Below are positions 54,132 to 61,337 of a DNA stretch of 64,000 nt, piece after piece. Positions within the stretch are counted from its first letter, which is position 1, and the number at the start of each line of letters is the position of its first letter. The position numbers and the translations under genes were made by a program. Source of the stretch: Halobacteriovoraceae bacterium. Its GTDB lineage: Bacteria > Bdellovibrionota > Bacteriovoracia > Bacteriovoracales > Bacteriovoracaceae. Under the pieces are notes generated by a model. It saw nothing but the letters and a program-made list of their open reading frames with translations. It searched no databases and was not told the origin of the DNA. The DNA is taken from positions 310,001 through 374,000 of the forward strand of contig PAMZ01000003.1 of assembly GCA_002707495.1 (NCBI GenBank), written 5' to 3'.

Positions 54132-54606
54132 GGGATTCGCCTAGCTTTAAAATATCCACCAAATTAAAAAACAACATGCAAACACCACTAATTGGAATGA
54201 CAATATATACGAATGACTGTGGGATCTCTAAAACGGGAGTTTTTTGTTCGAGTGACATCGCATTATCTACTAAAAACATCCCTCCCCTTAAAAGAACGAA
54301 TGATACGAGTCCCATGATAATAAATTGAAAATACTTGAGTTTGTCCAATTGCTGAGCGTTTAATTTCAATGAAATAAGATCTATAGAGATATGAGAACCA
54401 AGTCCAGTTGTGTAAGCTGCACCTAAAAGTCCTAGCCACATTAAGAGTAATCTAGAAAGCTCTTCACTTATACTGCTCGGATTATTTAGAACATAACGTG
54501 CTAAAACTTGCCAACAAACAATAACTAATAATGAAGTCATGATAACAAAACAGCTATATTTAAGAACATTTTTAACTAGCTTATGAGCCTTAATGAGAGT
54601 ATTCAT
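54124..54606 (-). CDS. dctQ: TRAP transporter small permease
   Basis: 160 residues with four transmembrane helices. CWQVLARYVLNNPSSISEELSR and LGLLGAAYTTGLGSHISIDL are DctQ hallmarks. It pairs with DctM. It is the first gene of the operon that also carries dctM, GH31 and dctP. The ATG is 83 bases from the divergent ABC-F gene, so the two share a promoter region. Confidence 0.93.
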   Translation of the reverse strand: MNTLIKAHKLVKNVLKYSCFVIMTSLLVIVCWQVLARYVLNNPSSISEELSRLLLMWLGLLGAAYTTGLGSHISIDLISLKLNAQQLDKLKYFQFIIMGLVSFVLLRGGMFLVDNAMSLEQKTPVLEIPQSFVYIVIPISGVCMLFFNLVDILKLGESRD

Positions 54607-54655
54607 TGAATGATTCTATCCAAAAGATACAACTAAATCAAAAGGACTTTAAGTC

Positions 54656-54683
54656 TTTACAGCTGGTTTCTATCGATTAAGCT
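54656..54683 (+). promoter_or_regulatory. Promoter for a probably leaderless ABC-F gene
   Basis: TTTACA (54656-54661) and TAAGCT (54678-54683) are separated by 16 bases. Six bases after the -10 comes the A of ATG 54690, so transcription would start at the first base of the start codon. No Shine-Dalgarno is present. The hexamers match consensus at five and four positions. Confidence 0.45.
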
Positions 54684-54689
54684 AGTTTA

Positions 54690-56519
54690 ATGATTCAAGT
54701 AAACAATATATCAAAAGCCTTTGCAGGACACGTTCTATTTGAAGATCTCTCCTTTAATATGCCAGCGGGGGGCAGAGTTGGATTTGTGGGAAGAAATGGT
54801 TCTGGTAAATCTACATTGTTCAAAATCATTCTCGGTGAAGAAACTTATGATTCTGGAAATATATCAATCCCCAAAAATTATACTATTGGAACCTTAAGGC
54901 AACATATCGAGTTCACGAAATCCACAGTGGCTGAAGAATGTTACCAAGTTTTAACGGATGATAAACAATTTGAAACCTATAGAGTGGATAAAATTTTATC
55001 AGGACTTGGATTTTCAAATGAAGATCTACAAAAGGATCCTCTTAGTTTTTCCGGTGGATATCAAATTAGAATCAATTTAGCTAAGGTTTTGGCCACTGAA
55101 CCCAATCTTCTTCTTTTAGATGAGCCTACGAACTACTTGGATATTATTAGTCTTCGATGGCTTCAGACATTTCTCAAGCAATTTGAAGGCGAGGTCATAC
55201 TCATCACCCACGATCGGGACTTTATGGATGGAGTCACAACCCATACCATGGGCTTAAATCGCAAGGAGTTAAAGCTTGTAACAGGTGATAGCAAGAAATT
55301 TTATGAGCAGCTTGAGATGGATGATGAAATCTATGAAAAGACGAGGGCCAATCAAGAACGCAAGAGAAAAGAACTCGAAGATTTCGTTGATCGTTTTCGA
55401 GCGAAAGCCTCTAAGGCGACTCAAGCGCAATCAAAATTAAAGCAACTAGAAAAAATGGATGTTATGGATGAGCTTCAACAGGACTCAAACTTAACGTTCA
55501 ATTTCACCTTTAAGGAAATTGCTTCAAAAAACATTCTTCAGGTTAATCAGCTTAAATTCGGATACTCGAATGAGAGTATATTGTTTAAGGATATCTCTTT
55601 TCATCTTGAAAAAGGTGAGTGCATTGGAATTATCGGAAAAAACGGTAAGGGTAAATCGACTTTACTCAATTGTCTTGCAGGAGAGCTAACTCCTATAGAA
55701 GGAGAAGTAAAGTTTCACCCTAATTGTAGTTTTTCTCACTTTGGACAAACCAATATAGAAAGGCTTCATCTGCAAAACACTATTGTCGAAGAGATTTCAG
55801 AAGTGGACCAGGATCTTCCTCATGCGAGAATTCGTCAAATCTGTGGAACTATGATGTTTTCTGGTGATCTAGCGGACAAAAAGATTTCTGTACTATCAGG
55901 AGGTGAAAGATCAAGGGTGATGCTTGGAAAAATTATGGCCACACCTTCAAACCTCCTATTTTTAGATGAACCTACCAACCACTTAGATATGCAATCCATT
56001 GACTCGTTAAAGTTGGCCATCCAAAATTTTAAAGGTGCAACGATTATGGTGACCCACTCAGAGATGCTTCTTCGCGCACTTGCGACCAAACTTATTATTT
56101 TTCATAAAGAGGGAGCAGAATATTTTCTAGGAAACTATGACGACTTTTTAGAAAAAATTGGTTGGGAAGAAGAAGATGGTCCTTCCAAAAAGCTTAAGCC
56201 AAAGTTATCAAAAAAAGAGATTCAACAAAAGCGTAGTGAAATCATTAAAGAAAGAAGTAAGATTCTCAGTCCCTTAAAAAAGAGAATTGAAACTCTCGAG
56301 ATGGAGATTCATGAAAATGAGATTAAACTAGAAAGTACTAACAAGGAACTAGTTAAAGCTTCTGAGAAGTCTGATGGGGAGTTGATAATGACTCTCTCTA
56401 AAAAAACATCTGAACTTGAAAGCCTTATTGAAAGTGCTTTTGAAGAGCTAGCAGGGACTCAAGAGGAGCACGATCAATTATTCGAAAGCTTCGAAAGACA
56501 ATTGGCTCAGCTCTCATAG
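54690..56519 (+). CDS. ABC-F family ATPase (Uup/YheS type)
   Basis: 609 residues with two ATP-binding domains and no membrane part. Walker A: VGRNGSGKST and IGKNGKGKST; signatures: SFSGGYQIR and LSGGERSRV; Walker B: LLLLDEPTNYLD and LLFLDEPTNHLD. The domains are joined by a charged linker (about 210-270) typical of ABC-F factors that act on the ribosome, and a C-terminal coiled coil follows (about 510-609). Likely resolves stalled or structured translation, or acts in DNA-related roles as Uup does. The stop is one base from that of the convergent sulfide oxidase gene. Confidence 0.95.
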   Translation: MIQVNNISKAFAGHVLFEDLSFNMPAGGRVGFVGRNGSGKSTLFKIILGEETYDSGNISIPKNYTIGTLRQHIEFTKSTVAEECYQVLTDDKQFETYRVDKILSGLGFSNEDLQKDPLSFSGGYQIRINLAKVLATEPNLLLLDEPTNYLDIISLRWLQTFLKQFEGEVILITHDRDFMDGVTTHTMGLNRKELKLVTGDSKKFYEQLEMDDEIYEKTRANQERKRKELEDFVDRFRAKASKATQAQSKLKQLEKMDVMDELQQDSNLTFNFTFKEIASKNILQVNQLKFGYSNESILFKDISFHLEKGECIGIIGKNGKGKSTLLNCLAGELTPIEGEVKFHPNCSFSHFGQTNIERLHLQNTIVEEISEVDQDLPHARIRQICGTMMFSGDLADKKISVLSGGERSRVMLGKIMATPSNLLFLDEPTNHLDMQSIDSLKLAIQNFKGATIMVTHSEMLLRALATKLIIFHKEGAEYFLGNYDDFLEKIGWEEEDGPSKKLKPKLSKKEIQQKRSEIIKERSKILSPLKKRIETLEMEIHENEIKLESTNKELVKASEKSDGELIMTLSKKTSELESLIESAFEELAGTQEEHDQLFESFERQLAQLS

Positions 56520-56520
56520 A

Positions 56521-57714
56521 TTATGCACGGCCTTTTAGCATACCATACCAATACATAGGAGATAATAGGTATGCTTTTAGTATCCACATACTCCTTCTTG
56601 GCTTAGCTTGGTCAAAAGGAAAGGTTTCCATAATTTTGCCATCATATCCAAATTCGGCAAGGATACAGGTGCTGTATGAGGTAACAAGAGGGCACGACGC
56701 GTAGCCGTCATATTTAGCTGACAGACTGTCTCCCTTCATTAATGAAAGAAGATTCTTTACTAGTACAGGAGCTTGCTTTCTAATCGCTGCCCCAGTCTTA
56801 GATGTTGGCAAAGAGCTACAGTCACCCAAGCTAAAAATATTTGAGAATTTTTTATGCTGTAGCGAGTATTTGTCCACATCTACCCACCCGCCTTCGTCTG
56901 CAATGGGACTTCTTTTAATGAAGTCAGGAGAACTCATAGGTGGAACAACGTGAAGAAGATCATATTTTTTTTCTATTCTCTCACCTTTATGCTCAAAGAT
57001 AGCTATTTTTTCAGCAGCTCTCACCTCAACTAGATTATGCTCATAGTTTGGTTGAAGTTTTTTTTCTTCTAATACCTTTTCAAGAGCAGCTTTGTATTTA
57101 GGTACTCCAAAAATTCCTGGACCTGCTAAATTGAAGTCAATTTTTACATGCTCACGTAACCCGTTTTTCCTTAAAAAATCATCTGCGAGATAGACAATTT
57201 TTTGAGGAGCTCCAGCACATTTAATCGGCATAGGAGGCTGAGTAAAGACGAGGTTATCACCTGCTTTGGTTTTTTTTAGAAACTCCCAAGTTTTATCTAC
57301 ATAATCAAAGCTATAATTGGAGCAAATTCCGTTTTTACCGAGATTACCTTCTAAACCTGCAATCTTGTTCCAGTCTATTTGTATTCCTGCAGCGACGACC
57401 AAGTATTCATAAAGGATCAAGTCTCCATTATCTAGCATCACTAAGTTTTCATCAGGTTTAAATTCACTCACCAAGTGTTTAATCCACTCAACTCCATTTG
57501 GAATAACGTCATTTTGTTTTTTTTTCGTTACTTTTTTATCGTAAACACCTGCACCAACTATTGTCCATAAAGGCTGATAATAGTGATTCTTCGCTGGATC
57601 TATGATCGCGACTTCCCCCTGTTTAAACTGACCACTTTTCATCATTCTAGCAGCCACACTTACTCCTCCTGTTCCGCTGCCCACGATTACTAATCTATAT
57701 CTTTGATTAGGCAT
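56521..57714 (-). CDS. Sulfide:quinone oxidoreductase
   Basis: 397 residues. IVGSGTGGVSVAARM is the FAD loop, PLWTIVGAGVY and VVAAGIQIDW are typical of the flavoprotein, and PIKCAGAPQK near residue 164 carries a redox Cys of the SQR type; another Cys stands in TSYSTCILAEFGYDG. The form resembles type II SQR. The enzyme oxidises sulfide at the membrane and reduces quinone; the C-terminal hydrophobic residues may attach it. GAGGAG precedes the ATG, and an FNR-like box lies about 66 bases upstream. Neighbouring cytochrome c peroxidase and barrel protein fit a low-oxygen respiration set. Confidence 0.92.
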   Translation of the reverse strand: MPNQRYRLVIVGSGTGGVSVAARMMKSGQFKQGEVAIIDPAKNHYYQPLWTIVGAGVYDKKVTKKKQNDVIPNGVEWIKHLVSEFKPDENLVMLDNGDLILYEYLVVAAGIQIDWNKIAGLEGNLGKNGICSNYSFDYVDKTWEFLKKTKAGDNLVFTQPPMPIKCAGAPQKIVYLADDFLRKNGLREHVKIDFNLAGPGIFGVPKYKAALEKVLEEKKLQPNYEHNLVEVRAAEKIAIFEHKGERIEKKYDLLHVVPPMSSPDFIKRSPIADEGGWVDVDKYSLQHKKFSNIFSLGDCSSLPTSKTGAAIRKQAPVLVKNLLSLMKGDSLSAKYDGYASCPLVTSYSTCILAEFGYDGKIMETFPFDQAKPRRSMWILKAYLLSPMYWYGMLKGRA

Positions 57715-57773
57715 ATTATACTCCTCTAATTGATTAAAACCCTTATCTTATCACAGCAATAATTTAAGGTATT

Positions 57774-57787
57774 ATGATCTAGATCAA
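57774..57787. promoter_or_regulatory. FNR-like box upstream of the sulfide:quinone oxidoreductase gene
   Basis: On the minus strand this reads TTGAT-CTAG-ATCAT, one mismatch from TTGAT-N4-ATCAA. A TAAGAT hexamer begins 30.5 bases downstream of its centre, close to the spacing of FNR-activated class II promoters. The start codon at 57714 follows with a strong GAGGAG. Confidence 0.5.
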
Positions 57788-57804
57788 ACTTACTACCTAA
57801 ATTT

Positions 57805-58401
57805 TTAATGCGAAATAACCGAAGATAATGGAAAGCTAAAGCCAACTAAAACTAAATCCTTATAAGAAATTTCCTTTCTGGGTGTAGCTCCCTCGACTTT
57901 GAGGTCAGCAGTGCTTTCTATTTTTATATTAACACTAACCCACTCTTTTATGTGATAAGCATATTCGAGGGAGAGAACATTAGCTTCTTCAGAATAAGAC
58001 TCGTTCCCCGAAGTTAAGAAAGGTGTATGAGATACTGAAAAATAAAGAATATTTTTCTCCAAAATTTCATAGCCAATGAATAACGAGTTATAAGTGACTT
58101 GAACCTCTTTTGAAAATCCCTCCCCCCCGCTCCCACCATTGAAGTGTGCACTTAAGTTATACAACTCACTCTCTAAACCAAATTCTATTCTTCCATGATG
58201 AACCCCAAATTTCATCGCATAACTTAAAGCTTTATTTCTTAAAGTTCCCGAATACTCACTGTCCCCATTAACATAGGTAATTGATTCACCATCGAACATA
58301 TCCACAAATATGCCCGGCTCTATAAAAACATTATATGCTTTAGACTCAGGAGAAATTAAAATAATTATCATAGTTAAGATTTTAAAATATTTTTTAATCA
58401 T
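57805..58401 (-). CDS. Outer-membrane barrel-like protein
   Basis: 198 residues with a signal peptide (to about residue 22, ESKA). The remainder alternates strands and turns (MKFGVHHGRIEFGLESELYNL, NSLFIGYEILEKNILYFSVS) with an aromatic-rich barrel look; the C-terminus lacks a clean final Phe. The start lies 155 bases from the divergent cytochrome c peroxidase gene, with a perfect FNR box between, so it is a candidate for the same regulation. Channel or receptor role not assignable. Confidence 0.65.
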   Translation of the reverse strand: MIKKYFKILTMIIILISPESKAYNVFIEPGIFVDMFDGESITYVNGDSEYSGTLRNKALSYAMKFGVHHGRIEFGLESELYNLSAHFNGGSGGEGFSKEVQVTYNSLFIGYEILEKNILYFSVSHTPFLTSGNESYSEEANVLSLEYAYHIKEWVSVNIKIESTADLKVEGATPRKEISYKDLVLVGFSFPLSSVISH

Positions 58402-58457
58402 TTTTTTAAGCCTATATAAGTTAACTAAGTTTCCAACCGAGAAGAGCTAGAAGTTTT

Positions 58458-58527
58458 ATTTTATCTTTTAATTTTTAGCTAAACATTGATTTGCATCAAA
58501 TATTAACAAGAAAGTACGTACTATATT
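58458..58527. promoter_or_regulatory. Bidirectional FNR-type class II promoter
   Basis: A perfect TTGAT-TTGC-ATCAA lies at 58486-58499, centred at 58492.5. To the right TATATT begins at 58522, and to the left, on the minus strand, TAAAAT begins at 58463. Both hexamers start exactly 29.5 bases from the centre, the distance that puts the box at -41.5, as in class II FNR activation. Both divergent genes, barrel protein and cytochrome c peroxidase, could be activated from the one box. Confidence 0.75.
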
Positions 58528-58556
58528 GTATTTGTACCGTTAACTGGAGGAGAGGT

Positions 58557-59522
58557 ATGAAATTTAACTTTATAATTTTCGGCATCTTCATATTTGGAAT
58601 AATCAATTGTTCAGGTCAAAAAATCAATCAACATGATAAGGCATTACAACAGCAGGCTTTAAGCATCTTTGGTCAACTGCCCACAAATCTCATTGATGTT
58701 CAGAAAGAGAGTGCCAAAATAAAACTAGGTAAAAAGCTCTTCCTTGAAAAGAAACTTTCTATCAACAACACAATTTCCTGTAATTCTTGTCATAAGCTTG
58801 ATCAATATGGAGTGGATAATGAGTCGACTTCACCAGGTCATGACGGCACAAGAGGAGATAGAAATTCCCCTACTGTTTACAATGCAGCACTTAACTTTTC
58901 ACAGTTTTGGGACGGAAGAGCAGTGGACTTAGCAGACCAAGCTATAGGTCCAATATTAAATCCTATTGAGCACGGGCTCCCGAGTGAGGAGGTGGCGATT
59001 GAAAGACTTTCAAGTAAGGAGTATCTAAAACTCTTTAAAGATGCCTTTCCGAAGCAATCTAATCCCTTAAAATATATCAATATCGGTATAGCTATTGGGC
59101 AATTTGAGAAGACACTACTGACAAAAACCAGATTTGATGACTATTTATCAGGTGATATTAGAGCTCTCTCTATCAAAGAGCGAAAAGGTTTGAAAAAGTT
59201 CATAGAGACAGGATGCACCTCATGTCATCAAGGTCCTGGACTAGGAGGTACAAGTTATCAAAAGCTAGGTCTTGTTAAGCCATACGAAACTAGAGATCTA
59301 GGTCGCTATCAAGTTACCAAAAAGAAAAGAGATCGGTATAAATTTAAAGTTCCCCTCCTGAGGAATATTACTAAAACTGCTCCTTATCTCCACGATGGCT
59401 CAATAGCCAGCTTAGATAAAACTATTGAAATAATGTTCGAATACCAGTTGGGCAAGAGCCCTACAACTGATGATATTGAAGATATTAAAGCCTTTTTAGG
59501 CTCGCTTGAGGCAAAAATGTAA
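58557..59522 (+). CDS. Di-haem cytochrome c peroxidase (MauG/CcpA family), lipid-anchored
   Basis: 321 residues from ATG 58557, chosen for the GGAGG upstream and the lipobox IINC (C18) that begins there. The two haem sites are CNSCH (C75, C78, H79) and CTSCH (C220, C223, H224). WDGRAVDLADQA and APYLHDGSI with a Met/His region near residue 300 fit the peroxidase fold. It reduces hydrogen peroxide with electrons from cytochrome c in the periplasm. A perfect FNR box 58 bases upstream suggests induction at low oxygen, as known for such peroxidases elsewhere. A small Cys-rich lipoprotein gene follows. Confidence 0.93.
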   Translation: MKFNFIIFGIFIFGIINCSGQKINQHDKALQQQALSIFGQLPTNLIDVQKESAKIKLGKKLFLEKKLSINNTISCNSCHKLDQYGVDNESTSPGHDGTRGDRNSPTVYNAALNFSQFWDGRAVDLADQAIGPILNPIEHGLPSEEVAIERLSSKEYLKLFKDAFPKQSNPLKYINIGIAIGQFEKTLLTKTRFDDYLSGDIRALSIKERKGLKKFIETGCTSCHQGPGLGGTSYQKLGLVKPYETRDLGRYQVTKKKRDRYKFKVPLLRNITKTAPYLHDGSIASLDKTIEIMFEYQLGKSPTTDDIEDIKAFLGSLEAKM

Positions 59523-59602
59523 AAAAATAAAATTTCATTATGGTTTTTCGACCAAATCACCGATATTTTATAAAGATAAAAGAAAAAACTGAGGAGATTT
59601 AT

Positions 59603-59779
59603 ATGAAATTAATTATGCCAATGCTGTTTACTTTATTATTGTCTGTTTCTTGCTCGACTGTATCTAAGTCTTGCTGTGATAAGAAAACTGCTGAGTGCAA
59701 AGATGGGAGCTGCGATCTCAAAAAGAAATCCCCTTGTTGTGAGGGTAAAGATGAGAAAAAAGAGAAAAATGCCAGCTAA
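59603..59779 (+). CDS. Small Cys-rich lipoprotein
   Basis: 58 residues from ATG 59603, with GAGGAG upstream; in-frame codons before it are not needed. Lipobox SVSC gives lipidated C17. The mature part carries seven more cysteines (CC, C, C, CC pattern) amid Lys/Asp, suggesting metal binding. It follows the cytochrome c peroxidase gene by 80 bases with its own leader, and a strong terminator follows it. Too short for a family assignment. Confidence 0.65.
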   Translation: MKLIMPMLFTLLLSVSCSTVSKSCCDKKTAECKDGSCDLKKKSPCCEGKDEKKEKNAS

Positions 59780-59805
59780 AAAGCAGTTAAAATTTTAAAT
59801 GAATT

Positions 59806-59832
59806 AAGGCCCAGAAGATGGGCCTTTTTTTT
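59806..59832 (+). terminator. Rho-independent terminator
   Basis: AAGGCCCA (59806-59813) and TGGGCCTT (59819-59826) form an eight-base GC-rich stem with a five-base loop, followed by a run of T. It ends the peroxidase/lipoprotein unit and abuts the stop of the convergent gene. Confidence 0.92.
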
Positions 59833-60296
59833 TATAATCTACATCCAGGAACAAAATTAAAGCTATTCCAACTTACACCCATCTGGTGCGCAATTCTTTC
59901 AGGTACACTACACTGATTTTGAAAGTAGTCATTTCTTCTCTCAGTGTAGCGATAATTTCTCCTACGAGCCTCTCGTTGGCTTTTCAGCATTTCATAAGTT
60001 CTAGCAATGACTGTATTAGCATCCAACTCGCTTGACTCAATCATGCTCATCAACTCTTGGTAATCTTGAGAACTCATCGTCACTGCGTTTATTCCGTTTG
60101 CTGCTGAGTTTGAATCAACATCTTTACAAAGCTCATCTGCAATAAATGGCGTTAGAACTCTATTTCCGTTTTCATCCTGGTTTGAGACGCTTACGTAAAT
60201 ATCGAGGTCTGTATCATGGCATTTGTAAATATGATAGCTGGCTGCTTGCGAAGCTGCTGCGGCAATTAACATCACAATCGCGATAGTCGATTTCAT
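59832..60296 (-). CDS. Secreted protein of unknown function
   Basis: 154 residues with a signal peptide (MKSTIAIVMLIAAAASQAAS). Four cysteines (KCHD, LCKD, QCSV, GCRL) and an Arg-rich middle (EARRRNYRYTERRNDY). The N-terminal YHIYKCHDTDLDIYVS resembles the start of DUF4124-type domains only loosely. GGAG lies before the ATG. It is single, with 219 gene-free bases upstream. Function unknown. Confidence 0.65.
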   Translation of the reverse strand: MKSTIAIVMLIAAAASQAASYHIYKCHDTDLDIYVSVSNQDENGNRVLTPFIADELCKDVDSNSAANGINAVTMSSQDYQELMSMIESSELDANTVIARTYEMLKSQREARRRNYRYTERRNDYFQNQCSVPERIAHQMGVSWNSFNFVPGCRL

Positions 60297-60515
60297 AACT
60301 TACTCCTTGGTTTAATATGCATCGCGGCACTATACTTAAATGTGTGAGACTCTCAAGGAAATTTCGCTAAATAGGATAATAATTACAATTGAGAGCTTGA
60401 GAAAATCCGAACAGAATCCGTATATTTCTAGTGAGTTATCTGAAATTATTAATTGAAAAGTGAGGATTTCAGGGCTAGTAATAAATAGATAACTTAATTT
60501 TAATTAAAGAAGAAA

Positions 60516-61337
60516 ATGAGCTCAGAGAACTTTGATAAGAAAATTAGCCATGAAGAGATAGACCAAGAACTGTCCACAAGGTTTAGTGAATATAAACCAA
60601 CCTTCAAAATTGCCCTTGAAACTAAAAAGTACTCAATGACAACAGCCCAGGATTTGAGTGAATTAAAAGAACTTTTTATCCTTCGCTATGATTGTTTTCT
60701 TCGAGATATTGAAAAAAAAGATGGCATTCAATTAGACTTAGATAAATTCGACTTGGTTTGTGACCACCTCGTAATTCGATGTAATGAGACACAAAAAGTT
60801 GTCGGTACCTATAGAATGATTCCTTCCTCGGTTTCAAATGAGTTCTACTCTCAGTCAGAGTTCAATTTAGATGATTTCTTAAAAGTAGACGGTATTAAGG
60901 TTGAGCTAGGTAGGGCCTGTATTGAAGAAAATCATCGAAACGGTTATGTGATTGATCTCTTATGGAGAGGAATTGCTGAGTACTGCAAAGTGACAAGCGC
61001 AAGATTTCTTTTCGGCTGCTCAAGTATCAACGAAACCTCACCAATTATAGCTCGCCAATTGGTAGAATATTTTAAAAATCGAGGGGAGCATTTAGATGAC
61101 TTCGACGTCAAACCAATCGGCAAATATGATATGAACCTAGACTCTGTCAGCCTTGAACCGAATGAAGAGGCTGTCTTAAAAAAGATTGTACCGTCGCTAC
61201 TTCGCTCCTATCTAAATGCAGGTGCAAAAATATACGGCCACCCAGCATTGGATGAAGACTTTGCCTGCATCGATTTTTTTAATATTATCGATTTAGATCA
61301 CCTTAATCCTAGCTATAGGAAACGCTACTTTAAATAA
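60516..61337 (+). CDS. GNAT N-acyltransferase of the OlsB / hemolysin-like group
   Basis: 273 residues, cytoplasmic. LFILRYDCFLRDI, CDHLVIRCNETQKVVGTYRM and EFNLDDFL...VELGRACIEENHRNG are the core of the Acetyltransf_5 group that contains ornithine-acyl-ACP acyltransferase (OlsB). Such enzymes build ornithine or related amino-lipids, or acylate other amines. AGAAG lies near the ATG. It overlaps the convergent kinase gene by 13 bases. With the alkyl-DHAP synthase gene of the window it hints at non-phosphorus membrane lipids; the substrate is not certain. Confidence 0.85.
   Translation: MSSENFDKKISHEEIDQELSTRFSEYKPTFKIALETKKYSMTTAQDLSELKELFILRYDCFLRDIEKKDGIQLDLDKFDLVCDHLVIRCNETQKVVGTYRMIPSSVSNEFYSQSEFNLDDFLKVDGIKVELGRACIEENHRNGYVIDLLWRGIAEYCKVTSARFLFGCSSINETSPIIARQLVEYFKNRGEHLDDFDVKPIGKYDMNLDSVSLEPNEEAVLKKIVPSLLRSYLNAGAKIYGHPALDEDFACIDFFNIIDLDHLNPSYRKRYFK

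Noticed and set aside
59806-59832. The terminator as bidirectional, also ending the convergent secreted protein gene
   Set aside because: On the minus strand the stem is followed by AATTCATTT, which has no adequate T-run.
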